A stretch of 64,000 bases of DNA from Hydrogenoanaerobacterium saccharovorans (GCF_016901815.1 NZ_JACSNR010000001.1:1-64000); one strand, 5' to 3'; numbered from the stretch's first letter, positions 27,389 to 36,654 are shown. The notes: generated from the sequence alone by a model not told the origin. Numbers and translations are program-made.

Positions 27389-27550
27389 TATGGTATAATA
27401 GCCGCAAATCGGCTATTATACTTGTTTTTACGGCCAGACGATTCGCAGGCGTAGCCTGCTTCCGTCCTAATGGCCAGTTATACCATTTCGCTGACGCTTC
27501 ATGGTATAATAGCCGCAAATCGGCTCTTATACCTGTTTTTATGGCCGGAC
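27389..27550 (+). repeat. Tandem 111-bp-spaced palindromic repeat pair
   Basis: Two copies, about 52 bp each with five or so differences, start at about 27390 and 27501. Each contains an 11-bp palindrome around CAAAT: TATAATAGCCG / CGGCTATTATA (27394-27404 and 27410-27420; second copy 27505-27515 and 27521-27531 with one change), then TTGTTTTTA or CTGTTTTTA. The region between them has a further inverted pair TTATACCAT / ATGGTATAA. No coding function is apparent; it resembles intergenic MITE-like or terminator-like repeats. The next 90 bases hold one more GC hairpin only. Confidence 0.75.
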
Positions 27551-27637
27551 GACTCGTCCCAATGGGCGATGATTCCATTCTGCTCATACCCCGAGGCATT
27601 CTGTATTCGCCTGCGGCGCAGATACAGGGTGCTTCTT

Positions 27638-27666
27638 TTGAGAATTGCTGTGGATTATGCTATACT
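27638..27666 (+). promoter_or_regulatory. Promoter of the LTA-synthase-like gene
   Basis: TTGAGA, exact 17 bp, TATACT with an extended TGC before it, 70 bases before the start. Confidence 0.75.
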
Positions 27667-27737
27667 GAAAGCATTCCATGCGGGCTTTGTCCGGCATAAC
27701 AGCCTCAATTCATAAAATATCTGGAGTTGTTGTAATT

Positions 27738-29570
27738 TTGGAACAAAATGATATGCAGTTTGCCCGGATCTGGCGGCGGGCAAAATGGATCGGACGGGGT
27801 GTACTCTTCTTTACCCCGCTGACCTCCTTCTATATGATGCAGTTCGTGTTCGGCAGCATGCCCTGGGATCACAGCCTGGGAGTCACCCTCGCCAACTACA
27901 TCTGCATCGGCGCTGCCTTTTTCCTGCTCACTGCCCTCACCAACCGCCTGCTGCTCTGCAGCCTGATTGTCCATCTGGCCTGCATTGCCTGGGGCGTTGC
28001 CAACTACTTTGTCAACCTCTACCGGGGCCTGCCCATCCTCCCCTGGGATTTCACAGCCCTGCGCACTGCGGTGGCTGTGGCAGACAGCTATGACCTCTAT
28101 GTCACCTGGGAGATGGCTGCTGCCCTCTCTATCCTGCTGGGCTTCGCTGTCCTGATCCACCGCTCCATCCGGTCCGGCGGTCGGGTACGGCTGCGGCAGA
28201 GCCTTCCGGCCCGTCTGGCCTGCCTATTGATGGCACTGCTCTGCTTTACCCCCATCCTCAATACCAGCACCCTGGGGCGCTTCGGCGTCAGCACCGATGT
28301 CTGGGATCAGGCCGGCTCCTACCGCACCTCCGGCGTCCTCACCGCCTTCCTGCGGAACTTCCAGTTCATGGAGGTGGAGGAGCCCTCCAACACCTCCCCG
28401 GACTACATCCAGGAGCTGATGGAGACGGTCAGTGTGGACCCTGAGCCCCTCACCACAGTGGAGCGCCCCAATATCATCGCCATTATGAATGAGTCCTGGG
28501 CAGACTATGAGAATTTCGGCACTGTCCAGTTCAGCGAGAGCCTGACCGATCACATCGATGCCAGCGGCGCCCTGTTCGGTCATGCCTATGCCTCGGTATT
28601 CGGCGCCGGTACCAGTGCCAGCGAGTTTGAATTCCTCACCGGCAATTCCATGGCATTCCTGCCCTCGGGCAGTATCCCCTATCAGCAGTATCTGGGCGAG
28701 AGCAGCGAATCCCTTGCCAGCATCCTGTCCGGCTATGGGTACGACTGTCTTGCCATGCACCCCGGCGAACGCACCTCCTGGCAGCGGAATCTGGCCTATC
28801 CCAAACTGGGCTTTGACAACTTCAAATGCGAGGAGGATCTGGATGTGCCGGTGACCACCGAGCACGGCTACATCAGCGATGCCACCTCTTTTGAACAGAT
28901 TATCTGGGAGTTTGAGCAGAAGGAGCCGGGTCAGCCCCTGTTCCTGTTCAATGTGACCATTCAGAACCATGGCAGCTATACAGTTGCGGATTATCCCGCC
29001 GAAGTGACTGTCGCCGACTATCCCGGACAGTTCCCTAAGGCGGAACAGTACCTGACCCTTGCCAACAAGTCGGACGAGGCGTTCCAGATGCTGGTGGACT
29101 ACTTCTCCACCTATGAGGAACCCACCATCATTCTAATGTTCGGCGACCATCAGCCCTCGGTGGAGCAGGAGTTCCTGGATCTGGTCTACAATGTGGGCGA
29201 TGACGGCATGAGCATGGAGGAATACATGCGCAAGTATGAAGTTCCCTATCTCATCTGGGCCAACTATGACCTGCCGCAGATGGAGCTGCCCACCACCAGC
29301 CTGAACTTCCTGGGGCAGCAGCTGCTGCGTCTGGCTGGAATCGAAACCACCGGCTATGGCGAGTTCCTCTGGGGCGTGCAGGAGATCCTGCCTGCCATCT
29401 GCTTCCCCGGCTATACCGATGCGGAGGGCAATGCTTACAGCCATCTGGAGACCAACGACTTCACCCCGCTGATCGATGCCTATCAGTCCTTCCAGTACAA
29501 CAACCTGTTCGGCGGAGAGGATCGGCTGGATGCGCTCTATGAACCGGAGCTTTCCGCCGAAGCCGCCTGA
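27738..29570 (+). CDS. LTA synthase family protein (membrane sulfatase/phosphoglycerol transferase)
   Basis: 610 aa. Five hydrophobic N-terminal segments (within about 15-195) anchor an external sulfatase-type domain from about 230. Members move glycerol phosphate from phosphatidylglycerol to a growing teichoic acid or glycolipid. The catalytic Thr is probably in the GAGTSASEFEFLTG segment, and IQNHGSY and FGDHQPS supply metal ligands, as in LtaS and OpgB-like enzymes. The TTG at 27738 has GGAG eleven bases upstream; an ATG five codons later is an alternative start. Monocistronic. The exact polymer cannot be told. Confidence 0.88.
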   Translation: MEQNDMQFARIWRRAKWIGRGVLFFTPLTSFYMMQFVFGSMPWDHSLGVTLANYICIGAAFFLLTALTNRLLLCSLIVHLACIAWGVANYFVNLYRGLPILPWDFTALRTAVAVADSYDLYVTWEMAAALSILLGFAVLIHRSIRSGGRVRLRQSLPARLACLLMALLCFTPILNTSTLGRFGVSTDVWDQAGSYRTSGVLTAFLRNFQFMEVEEPSNTSPDYIQELMETVSVDPEPLTTVERPNIIAIMNESWADYENFGTVQFSESLTDHIDASGALFGHAYASVFGAGTSASEFEFLTGNSMAFLPSGSIPYQQYLGESSESLASILSGYGYDCLAMHPGERTSWQRNLAYPKLGFDNFKCEEDLDVPVTTEHGYISDATSFEQIIWEFEQKEPGQPLFLFNVTIQNHGSYTVADYPAEVTVADYPGQFPKAEQYLTLANKSDEAFQMLVDYFSTYEEPTIILMFGDHQPSVEQEFLDLVYNVGDDGMSMEEYMRKYEVPYLIWANYDLPQMELPTTSLNFLGQQLLRLAGIETTGYGEFLWGVQEILPAICFPGYTDAEGNAYSHLETNDFTPLIDAYQSFQYNNLFGGEDRLDALYEPELSAEAA

Positions 29571-29587
29571 CCCTCATACGACCATGC

Positions 29588-29625
29588 AAAAAGCCGCCCG
29601 GCTATGCCGGACGGCTTTCTTTTTC
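29588..29625 (+). terminator. Terminator of the LTA-synthase-like gene
   Basis: Stem AAAGCCG-CCGGC / GCCGG-CGGCTTT followed by TCTTTTT. Confidence 0.85.
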
Positions 29626-29641
29626 TGTTCTGGATATGATA

Positions 29642-29673
29642 GACAGTCCAGTCGGACATGGGCTCTGCTCCCA
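29642..29673 (-). repeat. Duplicated fragment of the adjacent acetyltransferase 3-prime end
   Basis: These 32 bases match 29788-29819 inside the following GNAT gene at 30 of 32 positions and on the minus strand encode LGAEPMSDWTVY again, out of any complete gene. It looks like the scar of a lost tandem copy. Confidence 0.65.
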
Positions 29674-29733
29674 ATAAGCGGCAGGAGCCCATGCCGGGCC
29701 GCTTCAACAGCCCGGCTGCACGATGGACATTCT

Positions 29734-30228
29734 CTATGCCTTGGGTTCGGCAGCGAGGTCGGTGAGGGTCTTGCCGGCGATGCGGTAGACGGTCCAGTCG
29801 GACATGGGCTCTGCCCCCAGCGAGAGATAGAAATCGATGCTGGGCTGGTTCCAGTCCAGGCACCACCACTCCAGCCGTCCGCAGCCCCGCTCCACTGCCA
29901 GGGCAGCCAGACGGCGGATCAGTCCCTTGCCATACCCCCGGCCCCGGTATTCCGGACGGACATAGAGATCCTCCAGGTAGATACCGGCCCGGCCCAGGAA
30001 GGTGGAGAAGTTGTGGAAGAACAGGGCAAAGCCTGCCTCCTTCCCCTCCGGGGTCAGCACAAACAGCACCTCCGCCTTCTGCCGGTCAAAGAGCCACTCC
30101 TCCAGAACCGGCTCGGTGGCGACTACCTCGTCCAGGAGTTTCTCATAATCCGCCAGCTCCCGGATCATCTGGAGGATCAGCGGGGTATCCTCCCGCACTG
30201 CAAATCGGAAATTCAGTTCCGTTTCCAT
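29734..30228 (-). CDS. GNAT N-acetyltransferase, diamine (SSAT-like) type
   Basis: 164 aa. The pattern REDTPLILQMIRELADYEKL at the N-terminus, IYLEDLYVRPEYRGRGYGKGLIRRLA (motif A, about 82-107) and EWWCLDWNQPSIDFYLSLGAEPMSDWTVYRI at the C-terminus closely resembles spermidine/spermine or thialysine acetyltransferases. It may acetylate polyamines or related amines; that is inferred. It begins 3 bp after the preceding GNAT gene stop and shares its promoter. A duplicated fragment of its 3-prime end lies downstream. Confidence 0.88.
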   Translation of the reverse strand: METELNFRFAVREDTPLILQMIRELADYEKLLDEVVATEPVLEEWLFDRQKAEVLFVLTPEGKEAGFALFFHNFSTFLGRAGIYLEDLYVRPEYRGRGYGKGLIRRLAALAVERGCGRLEWWCLDWNQPSIDFYLSLGAEPMSDWTVYRIAGKTLTDLAAEPKA

Positions 30229-30231
30229 TGG

Positions 30232-30741
30232 TCAGTTCTCCTTTCTCTTCCGGCGGCAGACCATTTCCAGATCCCGCAGAGTTCCATACGGCGTGTGATC
30301 CAGCTGGATACGCCCGGTCGGTTCAAAACCCATATGGCGGTAGAATCCAGCGGCTTTTTCGTTGCCCTCCAGCACATACAGCACCACATTCGGACAGGTG
30401 CAGAAGTCCAGACAGTGCCGCATCAGCGCCCCTGCCAACCCCTGACCCTGGAACTTCCGCAGCAGATAGAAGGCCACGATCTCCGAAGCCTCCGGCACCG
30501 GCACCGATTCCCGGGCCGGGTCGGAACAGCTGGCGAACCCCGCCAGTTCCCCATCCTCAAAGAGGAGAAAGCTGGACAGTGTATCCCGCCGGGCTTTTTC
30601 GGTCCACTTTTCCGGGGTGAAGGTATCCAGGTAGGCATCGGGGATCAGACCCCGGTAGGTTTCCTCCCACACCTGCCAGTGCAGCTGTCCCAGTTCGCCG
30701 GCATATTCCGGCGTAAAGGGAATAATACGGATCTCAGGCAT
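30232..30741 (-). CDS. GNAT family N-acetyltransferase
   Basis: 169 aa. Starts PEIRIIPFTPEYAGELGQLHWQVWEETYRGLIPDAYLD, a form common in RimI-like GNATs with a WEETYRG helix. Motif A is EIVAFYLLRKFQGQGLAGALMRHC (about 87-110) and the C-terminal GFYRHMGFEPTGR follows. Substrate unknown. The ATG at 30741 is preceded by a purine-rich GGCGGGAA. First gene of a two-gene GNAT operon. Confidence 0.85.
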   Translation of the reverse strand: MPEIRIIPFTPEYAGELGQLHWQVWEETYRGLIPDAYLDTFTPEKWTEKARRDTLSSFLLFEDGELAGFASCSDPARESVPVPEASEIVAFYLLRKFQGQGLAGALMRHCLDFCTCPNVVLYVLEGNEKAAGFYRHMGFEPTGRIQLDHTPYGTLRDLEMVCRRKRKEN

Positions 30742-30777
30742 TTTCCCGCCGCCTTTCCATTTAGATGTATGAGGAAA

Positions 30778-30806
30778 ATTGTAGCACAATCATGCCGCTT
30801 TGGCAA
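30778..30806 (-). promoter_or_regulatory. Promoter of the two-gene GNAT operon
   Basis: Minus-strand TTGCCA, exact 17 bp, TACAAT, 37 bases before the first start codon. Confidence 0.75.
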
Positions 30807-30817
30807 TTTCCCGCATA

Positions 30818-30853
30818 TAAAAAAGCACTGCGGAGCCAAAGACTCCGCAGTGC
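30818..30853 (-). terminator. Terminator of the spoIIA operon
   Basis: 11-bp stem GCACTGCGGAG / CTCCGCAGTGC with TTTTTTA on the minus side, about 35 bases after the sigF stop. Confidence 0.88.
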
Positions 30854-30885
30854 CGACAGGAGGTAAGTGGATCGCAGTAGTAATA

Positions 30886-31563
30886 TCACAGGAGTTTCTG
30901 CCGCATGGCGAGGAGCAGTTTCTTTTCCCGGCGGGAGACCTGCACCTGGGTCATACCCAGCTGTTCCGCCGTCTGGGTCTGGGTCTTGTCCATAAAGTAC
31001 CGCAGAATGATGAGCTGCCGGTCCCGGGGCTCCAGCTCTCCCAGGATCTGCCGCAGAGCCATCCGCTCCGAGAGGTTTTCCTCCGGGGACTGTACCGGCA
31101 GGTCGATCTGGGTCTCTCCCTCTTCCGAGGACACGGTCAGCGAGAGCGGCGGCGCCGATACATTGAGCGCCTCCACCACCTCTTCCCGGGTGAGCCCCAG
31201 CTCCTCCGCCAGCTCCTCGATGGTGGGATCACGGCCCAGCCGGACCGCCAGCTGCTCCCGTCCCCGCACCACCCGCAGGGAGAGTTCCTTCAGCGAACGG
31301 CTCACCTTGACCGTGCCGCCGTCCCGGAACAGCCGGCGCATCTCCCCGAGGATCACCGGCACCGCATAGGTGGAAAACCGCACGCCCCGGGAGAAATCAA
31401 AGGCATCGCAGGCTTTGACCAGCCCCATGCATCCGGCCTGGAACAGATCGTCATATTCAATGCCCCGGCCCTTGAAGCGATGGGCACAGGAATGCACCAG
31501 GCCCAGGTTTTCCTCGATCATCTTCTGGCGGTCCCGGGCGGACTCACTCAGTGTCCCGGTCAT
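30886..31563 (-). CDS. sigF: RNA polymerase sporulation sigma factor SigF
   Basis: 225 aa, a small sigma-70 family factor with regions 2 (LVHSCAHRFKGRGIEYDDLFQAGCMGLVKACDAFDFSRGVRFSTYAVP), 3 (EELAEELGLTREEVVEAL) and 4 (HTH TQTAEQLGMTQVQVSRREKKLL). Its position directly after spoIIAA and spoIIAB identifies it as SigF, the first forespore-specific sigma factor, held inactive by SpoIIAB. It overlaps spoIIAB by 20 bases and has its own GAGGGGA binding site. The organism therefore keeps at least the core forespore switch. Confidence 0.93.
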   Translation of the reverse strand: MTGTLSESARDRQKMIEENLGLVHSCAHRFKGRGIEYDDLFQAGCMGLVKACDAFDFSRGVRFSTYAVPVILGEMRRLFRDGGTVKVSRSLKELSLRVVRGREQLAVRLGRDPTIEELAEELGLTREEVVEALNVSAPPLSLTVSSEEGETQIDLPVQSPEENLSERMALRQILGELEPRDRQLIILRYFMDKTQTQTAEQLGMTQVQVSRREKKLLLAMRQKLL

Positions 31564-31999
31564 TCTGATCCCCTCTGCTTTCGATCCTCCTCTCCAGTGT
31601 GACGGTGGTGCCCTTCCCCACCTGGGAACGCACCCGGACCTTGTCCATCAGGCTCTGCATCACCGCAAAGCCCAGTCCGGCCCGGTCCTCCCCGCCGGTG
31701 GTGAACAGCGGTTCCATGGCCTTTTCCACATCGGGAATGCCGCAGCCCTTATCCCGGATGCGGATCACCACTCTGCCGTCCGCATAGAGATCTGCGGCTA
31801 TGTAAACAATGCCGATCCGGTCGGCATAGGCATGGACAATACAGTTGGTCACCGCTTCGGAAACCGCAGTCTTGATGTCCGCCAGCTCCTCCACAGTGGG
31901 GTCCAGGGACGCCAGGAATCCGGACACCGCTGTCCGGGCAAATCCCTCATTGGCTGACCGGCTCACAAACTGCAGCTTCATGCTGTTTGTCTTTTTCAT
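31544..31999 (-). CDS. spoIIAB: Anti-sigma F factor SpoIIAB (serine kinase)
   Basis: 151 aa. GHKL-type ATPase that binds SigF and phosphorylates SpoIIAA. The N box is ADIKTAVSEAVTNCIVHAY (about 40-58), the G1 box RDKGCGIPD, and the G2 region TTGGEDRAGLGFAVMQSLMD. The ATG overlaps the spoIIAA stop (ATGA) with GAGGTGA upstream. Middle gene of the conserved tricistronic operon. Confidence 0.95.
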   Translation of the reverse strand: MKKTNSMKLQFVSRSANEGFARTAVSGFLASLDPTVEELADIKTAVSEAVTNCIVHAYADRIGIVYIAADLYADGRVVIRIRDKGCGIPDVEKAMEPLFTTGGEDRAGLGFAVMQSLMDKVRVRSQVGKGTTVTLERRIESRGDQNDRDTE

Positions 32000-32322
32000 T
32001 GTTTCACCTCTTCTTTTTCTTCCAGTACGCCGAGCTTGTCCAGCCCGGACACCTTCATCACCTTGCGCAGCGATCTGGGGACTCCCTGTACAAGCAGATG
32101 TCCGCCCTGTTCCTGCATCAGGCGCCAGCGCCCCATAATCAGCCCGATGCCCGAACTGTCCATGAAGGTGACCCCGGAAAAGTCCAGAATCAGCCGTTCC
32201 GGAGTCCCGGACAGCACCGATTCATCGATCCGGCGGCGCAGTTCCACCGCACTGTGATGGTCGATCTCACCGCTGAGATAGGCAGTGATCTCCTCATTTG
32301 TTACTTCCAGCGTGACAGCCAT
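31996..32322 (-). CDS. spoIIAA: Anti-sigma F factor antagonist SpoIIAA
   Basis: 108 aa STAS-domain protein. Unphosphorylated SpoIIAA frees SigF from SpoIIAB. The phosphorylation motif FMDSSGIG is at about 53-60; by analogy with Bacillus the second serine (Ser57) is modified. First gene of the spoIIA operon. Upstream an AGGATTTTT that overlaps the folC terminator could be half of a SigH-type promoter, but the match for the other half is poor. Confidence 0.95.
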   Translation of the reverse strand: MAVTLEVTNEEITAYLSGEIDHHSAVELRRRIDESVLSGTPERLILDFSGVTFMDSSGIGLIMGRWRLMQEQGGHLLVQGVPRSLRKVMKVSGLDKLGVLEEKEEVKQ

Positions 32323-32354
32323 AGCTTCCGTCCTTTCGCAAAAAATGCAATAAA

Positions 32355-32382
32355 AATCCTCTATCCCAAAGGATAGAGGATT
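32355..32382 (-). terminator. Terminator of folC
   Basis: 12-bp stem AATCCTCTATCC / GGATAGAGGATT, 4-nt loop, then TTTTTATT on the minus strand. It separates folC from the spoIIA operon. Confidence 0.9.
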
Positions 32383-32435
32383 CAGGATAAAAAGTGAGTC
32401 GGTTTCTGACAGAGGGAAAAATTCCCGTGGGCAAC

Positions 32436-33752
32436 TCAGAGATGCGGGCTGTGCGGGATTTCCCGGCCTTCAAAGAACCGCCGGGCGGTGTGCCGGAGAT
32501 CGGACGCCACATAGAGCGACCCGCACACCAGCAGCGTATCCTCCGGGGTAAGGCTGTCATAGGCGTCGGCAAAGGCCCCGTCCAGCTCCTTGCCCCAGGG
32601 ACGCACATCGGCACAGTACTCCCCTGCCAACGCAGCCAGCTCATCCGAGGGCATGGCACGGGGATTGTCCAGCGGCTCCACGGTATACACCCGGTCAGCC
32701 AGCGGCAGGGTCCTGGAGATGGCGTGGCGCACATCCTTGTCCTTCATCATGCCGATGAGGATCACCAGCCGCCCGGTGACCAGCCCCTCCAGCGAACCGG
32801 ACAGGGCCGCCGCGCCCGATTCGTTGTGGGCTCCGTCCAGGATCACAGTGGGACAGCGGCTGACCACCTCCATGCGCACCGGGAAGAAGGTCTCGCCGAT
32901 GCCCCGGACAATGGCGCTGTCCGGGATATTCATGCCCCGGGCCCGCAGCGCCAGCAGGGCTTCCACCGCATTGACGCAGTTGGCGATCTGATAGCGTCCC
33001 ACCAGCGGCAGATGGATCGAAAGATCCCGGTAGCGCAGATCGGTGCCCTCCAGCGTCATGCGCTCCACCTCCACCGCCCGGAGATTGCCCTGGATCAGCC
33101 GGCAGTTCTGCTCTGCCGCCTTCTCCATGATGACAGCCAGGGCGTCCAGATCCTGGTCGGGGTAGCAGATGCAGGGAATCCCCGGGCGGAGCACCCCGCA
33201 CTTTTCCGCCGCGATTTTGGCAGGGGTATCCCCGAGAACCTCCACATGGTCCAGGCCGATGGAACAGATCACCGCCGCCAGGGTATCCTTTACGATGTTG
33301 GTGGAGTCCAGCCGTCCGCCGATGCCGGCTTCCAGCACCACCACCTCACACTGCTCCCGGGCAAACCACACAAAGGCAGTGGCGCAGACCAGCTCAAACT
33401 CGGTGGGCTGCCTGCCCTCTGCTGCCATCTGATCCGCTTCCCGGCGCACCTCCTCCACACAGGAGGCCAGCGCCTCCGGGGAGATCATCTCGCCGTCAAT
33501 CTGCATCCGCTCCCGGAAATCGAGGATAAACGGCGAGATGAACATTCCCGTCCTGTACCCCGCCGCTGTGAGGGAATGGGCAATCATCGAGGTGGTGGAG
33601 CCTTTGCCATTGGTGCCCACCACATGCACATACCGCAGCTTGTCCTGGGGGTCGCCCAGGCGATGCATCAGCTCGGTGATCTTCCGGAGTCCGTCCTTCT
33701 TCCCCCGGCCCCGGGCACTGTGGATATAGTCTACTGCTTCCTGTCCTGTCAT
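32436..33752 (-). CDS. folC: Folylpolyglutamate synthase / dihydrofolate synthase
   Basis: 438 aa. Mur-ligase-type enzyme that adds glutamate to folates (and to dihydropteroate in bifunctional forms). The P-loop VVGTNGKGSTTSM is near residue 44, SPFILDFRERMQIDG follows, then EAGIGGRLDSTN and ILDGAHNESGA, all family hallmarks. The ATG at 33752 has GGGAGAG eight bases upstream. Own promoter and terminator, so monocistronic. Located between valS and spoIIAA on the same strand; valS-folC order is common in Firmicutes. Confidence 0.93.
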   Translation of the reverse strand: MTGQEAVDYIHSARGRGKKDGLRKITELMHRLGDPQDKLRYVHVVGTNGKGSTTSMIAHSLTAAGYRTGMFISPFILDFRERMQIDGEMISPEALASCVEEVRREADQMAAEGRQPTEFELVCATAFVWFAREQCEVVVLEAGIGGRLDSTNIVKDTLAAVICSIGLDHVEVLGDTPAKIAAEKCGVLRPGIPCICYPDQDLDALAVIMEKAAEQNCRLIQGNLRAVEVERMTLEGTDLRYRDLSIHLPLVGRYQIANCVNAVEALLALRARGMNIPDSAIVRGIGETFFPVRMEVVSRCPTVILDGAHNESGAAALSGSLEGLVTGRLVILIGMMKDKDVRHAISRTLPLADRVYTVEPLDNPRAMPSDELAALAGEYCADVRPWGKELDGAFADAYDSLTPEDTLLVCGSLYVASDLRHTARRFFEGREIPHSPHL

Positions 33753-33790
33753 AACGCTCTCCCTGCCTTCCGGCATAAAATTCTGATTTC

Positions 33791-33819
33791 ATCTTACACC
33801 GGCGCACCTGTTTTGTAAA
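33791..33819 (-). promoter_or_regulatory. Promoter of folC
   Basis: Minus-strand TTTACA, exact 17 bp, TAAGAT, about 38 bases before the start. Confidence 0.65.
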
Positions 33820-33845
33820 GCGTGACCTTTTCTTCCCCGTTTCCG

Positions 33846-33889
33846 CAAAAAACACGGCACAGCCGCATTGGAAAACGACTGTGCCGTGT
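33846..33889 (-). terminator. Terminator of valS
   Basis: 11-bp stem ACACGGCACAG / CTGTGCCGTGT with TTTTTT on the minus side. Confidence 0.9.
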
Positions 33890-33914
33890 AAATTGTAATT
33901 GTATCGGGTCAGGA

Positions 33915-36539
33915 TCAGCCCAGATTGCGGATGCTCTCCTCGATGCGGGTGAGCTTTTCCTCCGCCTTGGCCAGCTTTTCCCGCTCCATGGCGATCACCT
34001 TCTCCGGAGCCTTGGCTACAAAGCCGGCATTGGACAGCTTGCCGGACAGGAAGTCAATATCCTTCTGGCAGGCAGCCTTTTCCTTCTCCAGACGGGCCAG
34101 CTCCTTCTCCCGGTCGATGAGTTCGTCCATGGGGATCAGGATGCGGGCATCGGCAGTGATGGCCTGGGCAGCGCCGGGCAGATCAAAGCTCTCGCCGATC
34201 TCCACCTCAGGCGCAAAGGCCAGACGCTCAATGAAGGCCTGACCGGCACGGAAGATCTCCGGCACCTTGGTTTCGATGAACAGCTTGGCCTTCCGGGACG
34301 GCGGAACATTCATCTCCGCACGCACATTGCGCACAGCACGGATCAGGTTCATCACCTTTTCAAAGTCTGCCTCCTCGGCGTCAAAGCGCAGAGCCGGATT
34401 GGACTCAGGCCACTTGCTGACCATGATGCTCTCCCCTTCGTGGGGCAGAGCCTGCCAGATCTCCTCAGTGATGAAGGGCATGAACGGATGCAGCATCTGC
34501 AGCACACCGGTCATCACATACACCAGAACACGGCGGGCATTGTCAGCGGTTTCGCCGCCGGCCTGCAGCCGGGACTTTGCCAGCTCGATATACCAGTCGC
34601 AGTAGATGTCCCAGATGAAGTCGTAGATCTTGCCGGCAGCCACACCCACATCGAACCGCTCCAGGGCGTCGGTGGTCTCCTGAACCAGGCGGTCATACTT
34701 GGTGAGCACCCACTTGTCCTCAGCGGTGAGCTCGGACGGCAGGGACAGCTCCAGGGAATCGGCGTCAGGCAGGTTCATCAGAATGAACCGGGCGGCATTC
34801 CACAGCTTGTTGGCAAAGTTGCGGGAAGAAGTCACCTTCTCCTCGCTGAAGCGCATATCGCTGCCCGGGCTGATGCCATTGACCAGGGTGAACCGCAGCG
34901 AGTCAGCGCCGTAGCGGTCGATGATCTCCAGCGGGTCAACGCCGTTGCCCAGGGATTTACTCATCTTGCGGCCCTGGGCATCCCGGACGATACCATGGAT
35001 GAACACATTCTCAAAGGGAGTCTCCCCCATGTGCTCAATGCCCGAGAAGATCATACGGGCTACCCAGAAGAAGATGATGTCATAGCCGGTCACCAGAGTG
35101 CTGGTGGGATAGAAGTACTCGAGATCCTCGGTCTTGTCCGGCCAGCCCAGGGTGCTGAAGGGCCACAGTGCCGACGAGAACCAGGTATCCAGGGTATCCT
35201 CGTCCTGGTGCAGATGGGTGCTGCCGCACTTGGGACATACAGTGGGATCTTCCTTGGAAACGATCACCTCGCCGCAGTCCTCGCAGTACCAGGCGGGAAT
35301 CCGGTGGCCCCACCAGAGCTGACGGGAAATACACCAGTCACGGATGTTCTCCATCCAGTTGTAGTAGATCTTGTCGAACCGCTCGGGGACAAAGTTGGTC
35401 TTGCCGGAGCGTACCGCCTCAATGGCAGGCTCAGCCAGCGGCTTCATCTTGACGAACCACTGCTTGGAGATCATCGGCTCAATGGTGGTACCGCAGCGGT
35501 AGCAGCTGCCTACATTGTGGTTGTAATCCTCGATCTTGATGAGATAGCCCTGCTCCTCCAGGTCAGCAACGATCTGCTTTCTGGCCTCATAGCGGTCCAG
35601 ACCGGCATACTTGCCGCCCTTTTCGTTGATGGTGGCATCCTCATTCATCACATTGATGACTTCCAGATTGTGCCGCAGACCCACTTCAAAGTCGTTGGGG
35701 TCATGGGCGGGGGTCATCTTTACGACACCGGTACCGAAGTCCATCTCCACATACTCATCGCCGACGATGGGCAGCTCCCGGCCTACCAGCGGCAGGATGG
35801 CAGTCTTGCCAATGAGATGCTTGTAGCGCTCATCATTGGGGTTGACGGCAATACCGGTATCACCCAGCATGGTTTCGGGACGGGTGGTGGCTACTTCCAG
35901 ATAGCCGCTGCCATCGGTGAGCGGGTACTTGATGTGCCAGAAATGTCCGGCCTGCTCTTCGAATTCCACCTCGGCATCCGAAATGGAAGTCTTGCAGTGG
36001 GGGCACCAGTTGATGATGCGTTCGCCCTGATAGATCAGGCCCTTTTCATACAGATTGACGAACACTTCCCGTACCGCCCGGGAACAGCCCTCGTCCATGG
36101 TAAAGCGCTCCCGGCTCCAGTCGCAGGAACTGCCCAGACGCTTGATCTGCGCGTTGATGCGGCTGCCATAGGTTTCCTTCCACTGCCAGGTACGGCGCAG
36201 GAATTCTTCACGGCCTACGCCTTCCTTGGTAAGCCCTTCCTTTGCCATGGCTTCTACTACCTTGGCTTCGGTAGCAATGGAAGCATGGTCGGTACCGGGC
36301 AGCCACAGGGTGCAGTAGCCCTGCATCCGCTTGAACCGGATGAGAATATCCTGCAGTGTATTATCCAGAGCATGGCCCAGATGCAGCTGACCCGTGATGT
36401 TCGGCGGCGGCATCATGATGCTGTAAGGCTTTTTGTCATGGTCGACGACAGGGGAAAAGTATCCTTTTTCCTGCCAGAAGGCATAAAGTCGATCCTCAAA
36501 TGAATGGGGATCATAGGTTTTATCCAGATCTTTGCCCAT
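33915..36539 (-). CDS. valS: Valine--tRNA ligase
   Basis: 874 aa, normal length for ValRS. It charges tRNA-Val with valine. The class I signatures are present: [15 protein letters not shown] near residue 47 (HIGH motif as HLGH) and [16 protein letters not shown] (KMSKS). The CP1 editing region and a zinc-binding [18 protein letters not shown] segment lie between them, with a CEDCGE...CPKCGS pair, and the C-terminal coiled coil ends the protein. GAGGAGG precedes the ATG. No T-box leader is visible; the promoter is close to the start. Confidence 0.97.
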   Translation of the reverse strand: MGKDLDKTYDPHSFEDRLYAFWQEKGYFSPVVDHDKKPYSIMMPPPNITGQLHLGHALDNTLQDILIRFKRMQGYCTLWLPGTDHASIATEAKVVEAMAKEGLTKEGVGREEFLRRTWQWKETYGSRINAQIKRLGSSCDWSRERFTMDEGCSRAVREVFVNLYEKGLIYQGERIINWCPHCKTSISDAEVEFEEQAGHFWHIKYPLTDGSGYLEVATTRPETMLGDTGIAVNPNDERYKHLIGKTAILPLVGRELPIVGDEYVEMDFGTGVVKMTPAHDPNDFEVGLRHNLEVINVMNEDATINEKGGKYAGLDRYEARKQIVADLEEQGYLIKIEDYNHNVGSCYRCGTTIEPMISKQWFVKMKPLAEPAIEAVRSGKTNFVPERFDKIYYNWMENIRDWCISRQLWWGHRIPAWYCEDCGEVIVSKEDPTVCPKCGSTHLHQDEDTLDTWFSSALWPFSTLGWPDKTEDLEYFYPTSTLVTGYDIIFFWVARMIFSGIEHMGETPFENVFIHGIVRDAQGRKMSKSLGNGVDPLEIIDRYGADSLRFTLVNGISPGSDMRFSEEKVTSSRNFANKLWNAARFILMNLPDADSLELSLPSELTAEDKWVLTKYDRLVQETTDALERFDVGVAAGKIYDFIWDIYCDWYIELAKSRLQAGGETADNARRVLVYVMTGVLQMLHPFMPFITEEIWQALPHEGESIMVSKWPESNPALRFDAEEADFEKVMNLIRAVRNVRAEMNVPPSRKAKLFIETKVPEIFRAGQAFIERLAFAPEVEIGESFDLPGAAQAITADARILIPMDELIDREKELARLEKEKAACQKDIDFLSGKLSNAGFVAKAPEKVIAMEREKLAKAEEKLTRIEESIRNLG

Positions 36540-36607
36540 ATCGAATCCTCCTCAAAAATGTTTGGTATCCTGCCAGACCATTCAGAATCAGTCTGAGCTA
36601 TTCTTTC

Positions 36608-36636
36608 ATTATAGTAAAATCACAAAAAAATGGCAA
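36608..36636 (-). promoter_or_regulatory. Promoter of valS
   Basis: Minus-strand TTGCCA, exact 17 bp, TATAAT, 70 bases before valS. Confidence 0.8.
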
Positions 36637-36654
36637 GGGAAACTGACAATTTTC

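Noticed and set aside
27345-27599. 84-residue minus-strand ORF in the repeat region
   Set aside because: It is formed by the two copies of the palindromic repeat, has no binding site, and repeats the same peptide (ADLRLLYH).
32323-32400. SigH promoter for spoIIA
   Set aside because: An AGGATTTTT is present but overlaps the folC terminator and there is no GAAT at the right distance.
36540-36610. T-box leader before valS
   Set aside because: The leader is only about 65 nt after the -10 box and has no TGGGACCGCG-type T-box sequence or specifier hairpin.
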